The notes beneath the pieces are model-generated. The model searched no databases. It worked only from the letters and a program-made list of their open reading frames with translations, and was not told the origin of the DNA. Both the position numbers and the translations under genes were made by a program. From Streptomyces cellulosae (GTDB taxonomy: Bacteria > Actinomycetota > Actinomycetes > Streptomycetales > Streptomycetaceae), in contig NZ_JOEV01000001.1 of assembly GCF_000721105.1 (NCBI RefSeq), forward strand, positions 186,001-250,000: a stretch of 64,000 nt of DNA. Reading direction: 5' to 3'. Of this stretch, positions 34,865 to 43,267 are shown piece by piece (the stretch's first letter is position 1; each line of letters starts with the position of its first letter).

Positions 34865-35611
34865 TCACATGTACCGGCCGCCGGTCACCTCGACCACGGC
34901 TCCGGTGACGTAGCTCGCCAGGTCGGAGGCGAGGAACAGGACGACCTGCGCGACCTCGGCGGGTTCGCCAGCGCGGCCCATCGGGATCTCCGCGAGCTTC
35001 GCGTCCCAGGCGGCCTTGGGCATCGCCTCGGTCATGGCGGTGCGAATCAGACCGGGCTGCACGGCGTTGACGCGGATGCCCGCCCTGGCGAGCTCCTTGG
35101 CGGAGGCCTTGGTGAGGCCGACGAGTCCCGCCTTGGCGGCGCTGTAGTTCGTCTGACCGAAGTTGCCGACCTTGCCGGCGATGGAGGAGATGTTGACGAT
35201 GCTGCCGCCCCGACCGTGCGCGCGCATCGCCTCGGCGGCGTACCGGGTGCCGTTCCAGGCGCCGGTCAGGTGGACGTCGACGACGGCACGGAAGTCCGCG
35301 AGAGCCATCTTGCGCAGGGTCGCGTCCCGGGTGATCCCCGCGTTGTTGACCATCACGCCGACCGGTCCGAATATGTCGGTGCAGTGGGCGACGAGAGCGG
35401 CGACCTCGTCCTCGTCGGTGACGTCGCAGCGCAGCGAGGTCGCGGCAACGCCGTTCTTGGCCAGGCGTTCGGCAGCCTCCGCCGCGGCGTCCTCGTTGAT
35501 GTCGCCGAGGACGACGGACGCGCCCTCGGCGCCGAGGACACCGGCGATCTCGAAGCCGATGCCCTGCGCACCACCGGTGATCACCGCGTTGTGGCCGTCC
35601 AGCAGTCCCAT
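34865..35611 (-). CDS. FabG-like short-chain dehydrogenase (3-oxoacyl reductase/3-hydroxyacyl-CoA dehydrogenase type)
   Basis: 248-residue classical [11 protein letters not shown], Asp at the end of the second strand (LGDINED), NNAGIT, SSIAG and YSAAKAG. Close in form to FabG4/HSD-type enzymes used in actinomycete catabolic clusters. First gene of the leftward operon (35.6 to 30.1 kb) driven from the AT-rich region at 35.65 kb. In the pathway it could oxidise the 3-hydroxyacyl-CoA made by a hydratase to the 3-oxoacyl-CoA for the downstream thiolase. Confidence 0.9.
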   Translation of the reverse strand: MGLLDGHNAVITGGAQGIGFEIAGVLGAEGASVVLGDINEDAAAEAAERLAKNGVAATSLRCDVTDEDEVAALVAHCTDIFGPVGVMVNNAGITRDATLRKMALADFRAVVDVHLTGAWNGTRYAAEAMRAHGRGGSIVNISSIAGKVGNFGQTNYSAAKAGLVGLTKASAKELARAGIRVNAVQPGLIRTAMTEAMPKAAWDAKLAEIPMGRAGEPAEVAQVVLFLASDLASYVTGAVVEVTGGRYM

Positions 35612-35650
35612 GTCAGCCGCCCCTGACTCGACGCTACGCCTTGCTATTCC

Positions 35651-35680
35651 TCATAAATAGATAACCTATTATGCTGAAAC
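35651..35680. promoter_or_regulatory. AT-rich divergent promoter/operator (FabG-like operon / acyl-CoA dehydrogenase)
   Basis: AATAG-ATAAC-CTATT (35656-35670) is an inverted repeat with 5-bp arms. It begins AGATAA like the sites at 47.74 and 58.98 kb and is 15 bp long like the palindrome at 46.68 kb. It lies between divergent catabolic operons in otherwise GC-rich DNA. Confidence 0.5.
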
Positions 35681-35732
35681 AATCAATACAGCGATCGGCT
35701 GGGTGAGCGGGCCGGACGAGGAGAGACGCCAG

Positions 35733-36959
35733 GTGGACATCAGCTACCCCCCGGAGACCGAGACGTTCCGCACCGAGGTCAGGGCGTTCCTCGCCGAGAC
35801 ACTGCCGCCGGACTGGAAGGGCATCGGCGCCCTCGACGAGGAGGCGGCCTGGGCCTTCGCCCGGGACTGGCGCCGTCTGCTGGCCGAGCGCCGCTACCTC
35901 TCGCTGACCTGGCCCGAGCAGTACGGCGGCCGGGGCCTGACCAAGCTCCACCAGGTGGTGCTCATGGAGGAACTGGCGCTGGCCGGTGTGCCGTTCGGGC
36001 TGCCGCAGGACACCTTCGGCGTGAAGATGCTGGCCAACACGCTGCTGCGCTGGGGCACGGACGCGCAGAAGGCGCACTTCCTCCCCCGCATCCTCAGCGG
36101 CGAGGACACCTGGTGCCAGGGGTACTCGGAGCCGGACGCGGGCTCCGACCTGGCCTCCTTGAGGACGCGCGCGGTGCGTGACGCTGAGGAGTGGGTGATC
36201 GACGGCCAGAAGGTGTGGACCTCCGGCGCCCATCACAGCGACTGGATCTTCGTCCTGGCCCGCACGAACGCGGACGCCGCCAAGCACCGCGGCATCTCCT
36301 TCCTGCTCGTCCCGCTCGACCAGCCCGGCGTCGAGGTGCGGCCGTTCCGCATGATGAGCGGGCAGCTGCACTTCAACGAGGTGTTCTTCAACGGCGCCCG
36401 CACCCGCGCCGACCTCGTCGTGGGCGGCGTCGACAACGGCTGGACCGTCGCGCAGAGCCTGCTCGGCGTGGAGCGCGGGGAGGAGGCGGCGACCAACCCG
36501 ATCCTCTTCAAGGCGGAGGTGGAACGCCTCGTCGAGCTGGCGCGGCTGTACGGCAAGGACCAGGACCCGGTGATCCGGCAGCGCATCGCCTGGTGCTGGT
36601 CCAAGGTCGAGATCATGCGCTATCTCGGCTACCGGATCCTCACCGGCTGGCTCAAGGGCACCGAGCCCGGCCCCGAGTCGTCGATCGCCAAGCTGTACTG
36701 GAGCGAGTACCACACCAAGGTCACCGATCTGGCGATGGACATCATGGGCCTGCACGGCCAGGTGCCGGTCGGCCGCCCGCCCCTGCGCACCTACCGCACC
36801 GACGACCCCGGCGCCGCGAACTCCTCGGCGTCCTGGTCGACGACGTACCTGATCGCCCGCTCCGGCACGATCTACGCGGGCACGTCACAGGTGCAGCGGA
36901 ACATCCTCGCGGAGAAGGTGCTGGGGCTGCCGCGCGAGCCGAGGGCGGCGGCGGGTTAG
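35733..36959 (+). CDS. Acyl-CoA dehydrogenase (FadE type)
   Basis: 408 residues from the GTG at 35733, chosen for the GAGGAG ribosome site; a GTG at 35703 is also open. FAD enzyme introducing an alpha-beta double bond into acyl-CoA. Features: WPEQYGGRG, the FAD/substrate segment QGYSEPDAGSDLASL, the VDGQKVWTS-like IDGQKVWTSGAHHSDW, and the C-terminal IYAGTSQVQRNILAEKVLGLPR. In MCAD-type enzymes the catalytic Glu is the third residue of IYEGT; here it is Ala, as in FadE proteins of the actinomycete heterotetrameric class. Monocistronic, divergent from the FabG-like operon. Confidence 0.9.
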   Translation: MDISYPPETETFRTEVRAFLAETLPPDWKGIGALDEEAAWAFARDWRRLLAERRYLSLTWPEQYGGRGLTKLHQVVLMEELALAGVPFGLPQDTFGVKMLANTLLRWGTDAQKAHFLPRILSGEDTWCQGYSEPDAGSDLASLRTRAVRDAEEWVIDGQKVWTSGAHHSDWIFVLARTNADAAKHRGISFLLVPLDQPGVEVRPFRMMSGQLHFNEVFFNGARTRADLVVGGVDNGWTVAQSLLGVERGEEAATNPILFKAEVERLVELARLYGKDQDPVIRQRIAWCWSKVEIMRYLGYRILTGWLKGTEPGPESSIAKLYWSEYHTKVTDLAMDIMGLHGQVPVGRPPLRTYRTDDPGAANSSASWSTTYLIARSGTIYAGTSQVQRNILAEKVLGLPREPRAAAG

Positions 36960-37113
36960 AACCCGGTCCGGGGGCTGTGCCGCCTGCGGCGGTGGACCGC
37001 TGCGAGGCGGCGCGAGCGGAGCGTGGTGGGCCGCTTCGTCACGCCCGTTGGGCCCCCGGCCCCAGTGGGTCTATCGTCGGGATCCTGGGGCCAGACGATG
37101 GAGGGCGGCCGTG

Positions 37114-37371
37114 ATGCCGCAGGACGAGGCCGTGATCGGCTGCATGGGGAAGCTGCTCATCGGAACCCGCGGCTCCGCGGGCCCGGGCGAGATCCTCGTG
37201 CGGGTCAGAGGCGGCTCGGAGACCTTCCTCGCCTGGTCCGAGGATCCCCTGCCCACCGGAGCGACCGTACTCGTGATCGAGTCGCGCGGATGCCGCGCGG
37301 TCGGCGTCATCGAGTGGGCGGATCCATTGGACGCGCTCGTGGCGATGCCGCCGGCGCCGACTGAGGAGTAG
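37114..37371 (+). CDS. Small NfeD-like OB-fold protein
   Basis: 85 residues from the ATG at 37114 (GGAGGG 10 nt upstream; a GTG at 37111 is also possible). The sequence MGKLLIGTRGSAGPGEILVRVRGGSETFLAWSEDPLPTGATVLVIESRGCRAVGVI has the pattern of the NfeD C-terminal OB domain, but there are no membrane helices, so it is a truncated member of the family. It lies 3 bp upstream of a flotillin gene, the usual place for NfeD partners that help organise membrane microdomains. Family assignment rests on pattern and context. Confidence 0.7.
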   Translation: MPQDEAVIGCMGKLLIGTRGSAGPGEILVRVRGGSETFLAWSEDPLPTGATVLVIESRGCRAVGVIEWADPLDALVAMPPAPTEE

Positions 37372-37374
37372 ACA

Positions 37375-38580
37375 ATGTTCGGATACCGCGTTCCCGCCCC
37401 CGACGAGGCGATGCTGATCTCGGGGGGACGACGGGGACTGGGGGGCGCGCCGTTCCGAGTGGTGACGGGGCACGGCAAGTTCGTTCTCCCGATCTTCCGC
37501 AAGACCCGGTTCCTCACCCTGTCGATGTGCGAGTCCGAGGTCACCGAGACCTGCGTGACCAGGCAGGGCATCTCACTGCACGTCCGCGCGGTCATCGCCT
37601 TCAAGGTCGGCAACGACCACGAGAGCATCATCAACGCGGGCCAGCGGTTCCTCTCCGACCAGGACCAGATGTCGGTGCTGACCGGCCGGATATTCGCCGG
37701 TCACCTGCGGGCCATCATCGGCTCGATGACGGTCGAGGAGATCGTCACCGAGCGGCAGAAGCTCGCCGCGGAGGTCCTGGACACCTCGAAGACCGAGATG
37801 GCGAAGATCGGCCTGATCGTGGACTCGCTGCAGATCCAGTCGATCGACGACGGCGACACCGGCTACATCGACGCGATGTCCGCGCCGCACAAGGCGGCCA
37901 TCCAGCGGCAGGCCCAGATCGCCCAGGCCCAGGCCACCCAGGCCTCGGTCGAGGCGGAGCAGGTGGCGGCCCGCAACCAGGCCGAGTACGCCCGGCAGAC
38001 CGCCGTGGTCCGGGCGGAGTACTCGGCCGAGGTGGACCGTGCCCAGGCGAGGGCCGCGCAGGCCGGGCCGCTGGCGCAGGCCCACGCCCAGCAGGAGGTC
38101 CTCGACGCCCAGACGGACCTGGCCCTGCGCCAGGCGAAACTGCGCCAGCAGCAGCTGGTGTCCGAGATCGTGAAGCCCGCCGAGGCCGAGGCCGAACGGA
38201 TCAGGGTGCTCGCCGCCGCCGAGGCCCAGCGCATGCGGATCCAGGCCGAGGCAGCCGCCTCCTACGACCGGGTCGCGCTCGACCGGATGCTGATCGACCA
38301 GCTCCCGCAGATCGTGAAGGAGGCCGCCGGCGGCCTCGCCGGCGCCAACGTCAACGTCCTCAACGGCGCCGACGGACTCGGCGAGATCGCGGCCGGCCTG
38401 GTGTCGCAGGGCCTGACGATCCTCGACTCGGTCCGGCAGAACCTGAACGGCCAGGACCCAGCCGCCCGCCGCCCCGACGAGGGCAACGGCCTCCTCCAGC
38501 TGCACGCGAACAACGACAACAACGACAAAAAGGAGAACAAGGAGAACAGGGCGGACGACGGAACGGTGAACGTCGACTAG
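37375..38580 (+). CDS. Flotillin-like SPFH-domain protein
   Basis: 401-residue flotillin/SPFH protein that oligomerises at membrane microdomains. The N-terminus (1-30) is hydrophobic enough for membrane insertion. SPFH domain about 25-180 (VTETCVTRQGISLHVRAVIAFKVGND...FAGHLRAIIGSMTVEEIV). A long Ala/Gln/Glu-rich coiled coil runs about 180-310 (QAQIAQAQATQASVEAEQVA...AEAERIRVLAAAEAQRMRIQAE). The acidic Asn/Asp/Lys-rich tail (HANNDNNDKKENKENRADD) is unusual and is encoded by less GC-rich codons than its surroundings. Ribosome site GAGGAG. Paired with the NfeD-like gene; the function is envelope organisation rather than catabolism. Confidence 0.9.
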   Translation: MFGYRVPAPDEAMLISGGRRGLGGAPFRVVTGHGKFVLPIFRKTRFLTLSMCESEVTETCVTRQGISLHVRAVIAFKVGNDHESIINAGQRFLSDQDQMSVLTGRIFAGHLRAIIGSMTVEEIVTERQKLAAEVLDTSKTEMAKIGLIVDSLQIQSIDDGDTGYIDAMSAPHKAAIQRQAQIAQAQATQASVEAEQVAARNQAEYARQTAVVRAEYSAEVDRAQARAAQAGPLAQAHAQQEVLDAQTDLALRQAKLRQQQLVSEIVKPAEAEAERIRVLAAAEAQRMRIQAEAAASYDRVALDRMLIDQLPQIVKEAAGGLAGANVNVLNGADGLGEIAAGLVSQGLTILDSVRQNLNGQDPAARRPDEGNGLLQLHANNDNNDKKENKENRADDGTVNVD

Positions 38581-38982
38581 GGATGTGGGACCTTAAGCCG
38601 GTGCCGTGTGCGGTCAGAGGGGCCTCAGCCAGCGTAAGGACGAACGCGGACCGGGCCCGGAGGCCGTAGGGAGAGTGGCCGGGGGGCGGCGTCGCCCGGA
38701 GCTCCAGGCACCCGTGCCCCCGCCATGCGGGAGTCCGGGTGGCCGGTCCCATGAAACGCCGCGGGAGGCCGCTGGTGGTCCGTCCCGGTTCGTTCTCCGC
38801 ACGGGTGGCCCGTCGGGGCAGACGCGGCCGGACGCGGGAGCCCGGAACCGTGCCCGGCCGGCGCTCACCGAGCCGGACGGACCGGCAGTGCGCTCATCGA
38901 GCCGGGCGCATCGCGAAGCTTCGCCGGCTGCATTCGATCGGCGGGCGCGGGCAGCATGCCCGACAGGCACTGGCGGGAACGG
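38581..38982. other. 402-bp gap without a recognisable gene
   Basis: Lies between the flotillin gene and the convergent sugar permease. Open frames here show no family features. Small hairpins are visible, such as GGGCA-GCA-TGCCC at 38949-38961 near the permease stop, which could take part in termination. I see no RNA gene or mobile element. Confidence 0.5.
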
Positions 38983-39816
38983 TCAGCGCAGCGCCCCCTT
39001 GGTGGCGTCGGCGATGAAGCCGCGGGCGAAGAAGGTGAACACCAGGACCAGCGGGATGACCGACAGGAGTACCCCGGACATCACCATGCTGTAGTCGGTG
39101 GAGTGGCCGGCGTACAGCTGGGCGAGCGCCACCTGGAGGGTGAGGCGGTCCGGGTTGACCAGCATCACCAAGGGGAGGATGTAGTCGTTCCAGGCGGCGA
39201 TGAAGGTGTAGATGCCCAGGAACGCCAGGGCCGGCCGAACGCAGGGCAGGACCACGTGCCAGTACAGGCGGAAGAAGCCCGCGCCCTCGATGCGGGCGGC
39301 GTCCAGGAGTTCGTCGGGGACGCTGCTGGTGGTGTACTGACGCATCCAGAAGATGCCGAAGGCGTTGGCGGCGGCGGGCACGATGAGCGCCTTGAGGGTG
39401 CCCAGCCAGCCCAGCTGCACCATGATCTCGTACTGCGGGATGATCGCCAGCTGGGTCGGCAGGAGATACATCGACAGCAGGACGCCGAACAGGAACTTCT
39501 TGCCCGGGAAGTCGTACTTGGCGAAGGCGAAGGCCGCGAGCGAGTCGAAGAACAGCACCAGCAGCGTCGTACAGACCGCCACGATCACCGTGTTGAACAG
39601 CGAACCGAAGAAGTCCATCTTGTCGAAGAGATGCTGGATGTTGGTCAGCAGGTTGCCGCCGAACCAGAGCTTCGGCGGGTAACTGTAGATGTCCTGCGAG
39701 GTGTTCGTCGCCATGACGACGATCCAGTAGAACGGGAACACCGAGATGACCACGCCGACCATCAGGACCACATGGACGCTCAAGCCCCGGAAGCGGTTGC
39801 GGTTCAAGCCGTTCAT
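38983..39816 (-). CDS. Sugar ABC transporter permease (MalG class)
   Basis: 277-residue permease with six helices; starts with a short basic N-terminus and VVLMVGVVISVFPFYWIVVMATN. The EAA coupling loop is ELLDAARIEGAGFFRLYWHVVLPCVRP. The C-terminal part ends with VMSGVLLSVIPLVLVFTFFARGFI, typical of the carbohydrate-uptake-1 family. Overlaps the MalF-class gene by 4 bp. Last gene of the leftward binding-protein/permease operon; no ATPase gene is nearby, so a shared MsiK-type ATPase is probably used, as in other streptomycete sugar importers. Confidence 0.92.
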   Translation of the reverse strand: MNGLNRNRFRGLSVHVVLMVGVVISVFPFYWIVVMATNTSQDIYSYPPKLWFGGNLLTNIQHLFDKMDFFGSLFNTVIVAVCTTLLVLFFDSLAAFAFAKYDFPGKKFLFGVLLSMYLLPTQLAIIPQYEIMVQLGWLGTLKALIVPAAANAFGIFWMRQYTTSSVPDELLDAARIEGAGFFRLYWHVVLPCVRPALAFLGIYTFIAAWNDYILPLVMLVNPDRLTLQVALAQLYAGHSTDYSMVMSGVLLSVIPLVLVFTFFARGFIADATKGALR

Positions 39817-40868
39817 GGCCGTCGCTCCTTACGCTGCACCAGGCGCCAGTTGATGAGGACGATGAGCAGGATCACCAGGAAGAAGGCCCAGACGATGGCC
39901 GCCCCGTAGCCGAAGTCGTTGTTGTCGAAGGCCTGGTGGTAGAAGTACAGCAAGGTGGTCAGGGCCGCCTGGCCCGGTCCGCCGGAATTGGGGTTGGTGG
40001 AAGCCTCGCTGCCGAACAGCACCTGCGGTTCGGTGAAGCTCTGCAGGCCGGTGACGGTGGAGACCACCACCGTGAACAGGATGATGGGCCGCAGCAGCGG
40101 GATCGTGATCGAGAAGAAGAGCCGCACCGGGCCGGCCCCGTCCATCTTGGCGGCTTCGTAGAGTTCCGAGGGGATCGCCTGGAGACCGGCCAGGTAGATG
40201 ATCGCGTTGTAGCCGGTCCACTGCCAGGTCATCAGGGCCGCGATCACCAGCTTGATCGTCCACTCGTTGCTCAGCCATGGCACGGCGGACAGGTGCATCG
40301 ATCGGAGGATGGCGTTGATCAGGCCGAAGTTGTTGCTGAAGATCGCACCGAAGAAGATCGCGATGGCCACCAGCGAGGTGATGCTGGGGATGAACAGGGC
40401 GACCCGGTAGAAGGCCGTGAACCGCTTGGTGGAGTTCACCAGCACCGCGAGCACCAGGGCGAGGAAGAGCATCGGCACGGTGGACAGCACCCAGATGACG
40501 AGGGTGTTGCGCACGGACAGCCAGAAGATCGGGTCGTCCCACAGGAAGCGGAACTGCTGGAACCCGACGAAGTGCATGTCCCCGATGCCGTCCCACTTCT
40601 GGAACGCCAGATACACGGTGAAGATCACCGGGAAGAGCATGAAGACCGTGAAGATCAGGTAGTACGGCGAGATGGCCAGGTACTGCGGCCAGTGCCTGGC
40701 GACCCGGCGCGGCCCGGGCCGGGCCCCGGCCGACACCGGGCGGACCCGGCGGCCGTGCCGGCCCGGGCCGCCGCGCGGGCGGTCCGGGGCCGGCCGGCCG
40801 GCGGGTGCAGTGCCGGATCCGGAGGACGGTCCGGTTGCGGCCGGGCCGGCTACCGGGCTTGACGACAT
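39813..40868 (-). CDS. Sugar ABC transporter permease (MalF class)
   Basis: 351-residue permease. A long Pro/Gly/Arg-rich cytoplasmic N-terminus (1-60) precedes the first helix ISPYYLIFTVFMLFPVIFTVYLAF. The EAA loop is PSELYEAAKMDGAGPVRLFFSITIPLLRP. Family landmarks GFQQFRFLWDDPIFWLSVRNTLVIW and SFTEPQVLF are present. Its start lies 1 bp after the stop of the binding-protein gene and its stop overlaps the MalG-class start, so the three form one operon. Confidence 0.92.
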   Translation of the reverse strand: MSSSPVAGPAATGPSSGSGTAPAGRPAPDRPRGGPGRHGRRVRPVSAGARPGPRRVARHWPQYLAISPYYLIFTVFMLFPVIFTVYLAFQKWDGIGDMHFVGFQQFRFLWDDPIFWLSVRNTLVIWVLSTVPMLFLALVLAVLVNSTKRFTAFYRVALFIPSITSLVAIAIFFGAIFSNNFGLINAILRSMHLSAVPWLSNEWTIKLVIAALMTWQWTGYNAIIYLAGLQAIPSELYEAAKMDGAGPVRLFFSITIPLLRPIILFTVVVSTVTGLQSFTEPQVLFGSEASTNPNSGGPGQAALTTLLYFYHQAFDNNDFGYGAAIVWAFFLVILLIVLINWRLVQRKERRP

Positions 40869-40869
40869 G

Positions 40870-42147
40870 TCACTTCACTCCCTGCCGCTGGGCGATCTGC
40901 TTGGCCTGGCTGACCGCGTCCTTCCAGGCCTGCTCCGGGTCCTTGCCCTTGGCCTCGATGCTGGTCAGCTCGTTGAAGAAGGGCACGGAGACCGCCGCGT
41001 CGGCCGGGGCCTCGTAGGCGGAGGGGATCTTCTCGGCCGCCGGGCCGAAGATCTCGATGGTCTTCTGGCCACCGAAGAAGGCGTCACCGCCGGTCAGGGC
41101 GGGCAGCTTGTACGCGGCCGGTGCGGTCGGGAACAGTGCCGCGTCGGTGAAGCCGCGGGCCTGGTTCTCCGGGCTGAGGATCCAGCTGATGATCTTGAAG
41201 GCCTCCTCGGGGTTGCCGCTGGTCGCCGGGATGGACAGGAAGGACCCGCCGAGGTTGGACGGCCCGCCCGGCAGGTTCGCCACCCGCCACTTGCCCTTGG
41301 TGCCCGGGGCGGCGCTGCTGATGTCCAGCGCGTGCCAGGCGGCGCCGATCTCGGTGCCCAGGGCACCGCCGCTGATGGCTGCGTTCCAGGTGTTGTCGTT
41401 GATCTTGGCGTCGATGCCCAGCGTGTAGGGCTTCACGGCGGTGGTCCAGGCGGTGCGGATGTGGTCCTGGTCGCCGATGAACGTGTTGTTCTCGTCGATG
41501 AACCGCTTGGTGCCCTGGCCGATGATCATCGAGAACACCGAGCCGATGTTGTTGACCAGGTAGGTCTTGGGCACGGCCTTGTGCAGTTCGACGCCGGCCT
41601 TGAAGTAGTCGTCCCAGGTGGACAGTTCGGCGGAGACCTTGGCCGGGTCGGTGGGCAGCCCCGCCTGGGCGAAGAGGTCCTCGCGGTAGTACGTGGCACA
41701 CGGGCCGATGTCGATCGGGAAGCCGATGAGCTTGCCGTCCTGGGTGGTGGCCTGCTTCAGCTTCCACGACAGGTACTGCGGCATCAGTTTGTCCGCGCCG
41801 ACGGACTTCAGGTCGACGAAGCGGTTGGCGTTGGGCAGGAACGAGGCGATGTCCTCACCCTTGATGCCGGTGATGTCCGGGGCGGACTGGGCGGCCCGCA
41901 GACCGGTGAGCAGCTTGGTCTTGAAGTCACCGCCCACCAGGGAAGTCTTGAGGGTGATGTCGGAGAAGTGCTTCTTGGCGTCCGCGACGACCTTGTCGCT
42001 CAGGCCTCCGCCCCAGTACCAGAGGCTCAGGTTCTTGCTGTCCTTGCTGCCGCTCGATCCTGAGCCGCCGCCGCACGCTGCGGTGGCGCCGGCCGCGGCT
42101 GCCGTCAGGACGGCGGCCTGAAGGAATCGTCTGCGGGAAAGGTCCAC
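40870..42147 (-). CDS. Sugar ABC transporter substrate-binding lipoprotein
   Basis: 425-residue family 1 extracellular solute-binding protein. The N-terminus carries both a twin-arginine motif (SRRRFLQ) and a lipobox (GATAAC, Cys about 25), so it is probably a Tat-exported lipoprotein, a common type in Streptomyces. Ligand-domain features: LSLWYWGGG, GIKGEDIASFLPN and IGFPIDIGPCATYYREDLFAQAGLP. GTG start with GGAGAAGATC just upstream. Divergent from the DeoR regulator and GH4 glycosidase, so the ligand is probably a beta-glucoside or similar oligosaccharide. Confidence 0.92.
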   Translation of the reverse strand: MDLSRRRFLQAAVLTAAAAGATAACGGGSGSSGSKDSKNLSLWYWGGGLSDKVVADAKKHFSDITLKTSLVGGDFKTKLLTGLRAAQSAPDITGIKGEDIASFLPNANRFVDLKSVGADKLMPQYLSWKLKQATTQDGKLIGFPIDIGPCATYYREDLFAQAGLPTDPAKVSAELSTWDDYFKAGVELHKAVPKTYLVNNIGSVFSMIIGQGTKRFIDENNTFIGDQDHIRTAWTTAVKPYTLGIDAKINDNTWNAAISGGALGTEIGAAWHALDISSAAPGTKGKWRVANLPGGPSNLGGSFLSIPATSGNPEEAFKIISWILSPENQARGFTDAALFPTAPAAYKLPALTGGDAFFGGQKTIEIFGPAAEKIPSAYEAPADAAVSVPFFNELTSIEAKGKDPEQAWKDAVSQAKQIAQRQGVK

Positions 42148-42502
42148 GATCTTCTCCTAGGTTTCGGCGAGTTCGGCACGCCGGGAATTTCTGGTATGTC
42201 CGACAGGACCTGTGGGTCGTCCGTCGCGGAGGGGCGCGGCGGGGGGAGCCGGGTGGCTGAAGAGCATCGGCGTGGTGGGAACCCTTCAGCCACCCGGGGC
42301 GTGTGAGCTGGTCCTCTCAGACGGTGCCGACGCGTCCATGACGGCGGAATGCGCCGTTCATCCGCTTCGGCCGACCGGAGTGGGGTCCGGACCTGGCTTG
42401 AATTACGCAAGAGAGTGCACCCGGTGCGCGACTTTGACAAGGGTCAAGCGAGTATCGAGACATTCATGCGTGACTTTGCTTGAGTTTGAAGAGTTCGCGA
42501 GT
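42148..42502. other. Divergent intergenic region of the sugar island
   Basis: 355 bp between the binding-protein and DeoR genes. The right half is less GC-rich. It contains TTGAC-AAGG-GTCAA (42434-42447) and a repeated GACTTTG (starting 42430 and 42471), candidate operator elements. No coding frame beyond N-terminal extensions of the DeoR frame. Confidence 0.5.
42434..42447. promoter_or_regulatory. Inverted repeat TTGAC-N4-GTCAA, candidate DeoR operator
   Basis: Perfect 5-bp arms with a 4-bp centre; the left arm plus A also reads TTGACA, a -35 hexamer for the rightward DeoR gene. It lies 56-69 bp before the DeoR start in the shared control region of the sugar island. Flanking GACTTTG repeats at 42430 and 42471 strengthen the case. 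Confidence 0.4.
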
Positions 42503-43267
42503 ATGGTCAGCGGCATGCTCGCTGACCGGAGACATCAGCTGATCCTTCGCGCCCTGCGCGCGGACGGGCCCATCTCGGTGGTCGCCCTGGCCGAGAAGGT
42601 CGGGGCGAGTCAGGCCACGATCCGTCGGGACCTCGTACAACTGGAGGACGAGGGACTGCTCAAGCGGGTCTACGGCGGTGCCGCGCCCGTGGTGGGCGAG
42701 GACGACCCGTTCGCCGACGTGGCCGGCGTCCGTGCCGAGGCGAAGGACGCGCTCGCCGCCTGGTGCGCGAACCTCGTCAGGGACGGCGAGACCGTGCTGC
42801 TCGACATCGGCACCACGGCCCACCGGGTGGCCCGCCACCTGCACGGCCGGTCGCTGACCGTGATCACCAGCAACCTCGCCGTCTACGAGGAACTCCAGGA
42901 CGACAAGGACGTCCAGCTGATCCTGCTGGGCGGCGTGGTCCGCCGCGACTACCGCTCGCTGGTCGGCTTCCTCACCGAGGACAACCTGCGGCAGGTCCAC
43001 GCCGACCGGTTGTTCCTCGGCACCAGCGGGGTCCGCCCCGACGGCCAGGTGCTGGACACCACCGCCGTCGAGGTGCCCGTCAAGCGGGCGATGATCGCCG
43101 CCAGCGCCCAGGTGGTCCTGCTGGCGGACGCGGGAAAGTTCCCCGGCACCGGAATGGCCCGGGTGTGCGGTCCTGAGGAACTCGACGTCGTGGTGACCAA
43201 CGCCCCGGTGGACGAGAAGACCGGTGGGCGTCTGCGCGAGGCGGGAGTCGAGGTGGTCGAGGTATGA
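42503..43267 (+). CDS. DeoR-family transcriptional regulator
   Basis: 254 residues from the ATG at 42503; an ATG at 42515 gives MLADRRHQ, close to the usual family start. The N-terminal DeoR helix-turn-helix (about 6-60) is RRHQLILRALRADGPISVVALAEKVGASQATIRRDLVQLEDEGLLKRVYGGA. The C-terminal sugar-phosphate sensor has LLDIGTTAHRVARHL, VITSNLAVYEEL, LGGVVRRDYRSLVG, FLGTSGV and LLADAGKF. Such repressors are released by phosphosugars. Its stop overlaps the GH4 start (ATGA), and the ABC operon is divergent, so it should control the whole sugar island. Confidence 0.92.
   Translation: MVSGMLADRRHQLILRALRADGPISVVALAEKVGASQATIRRDLVQLEDEGLLKRVYGGAAPVVGEDDPFADVAGVRAEAKDALAAWCANLVRDGETVLLDIGTTAHRVARHLHGRSLTVITSNLAVYEELQDDKDVQLILLGGVVRRDYRSLVGFLTEDNLRQVHADRLFLGTSGVRPDGQVLDTTAVEVPVKRAMIAASAQVVLLADAGKFPGTGMARVCGPEELDVVVTNAPVDEKTGGRLREAGVEVVEV

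Noticed and set aside
38581..38982. Small protein gene or RNA after the flotillin gene
   Set aside because: Candidate frames lack a ribosome site and typical composition; no structured RNA motif was recognised.
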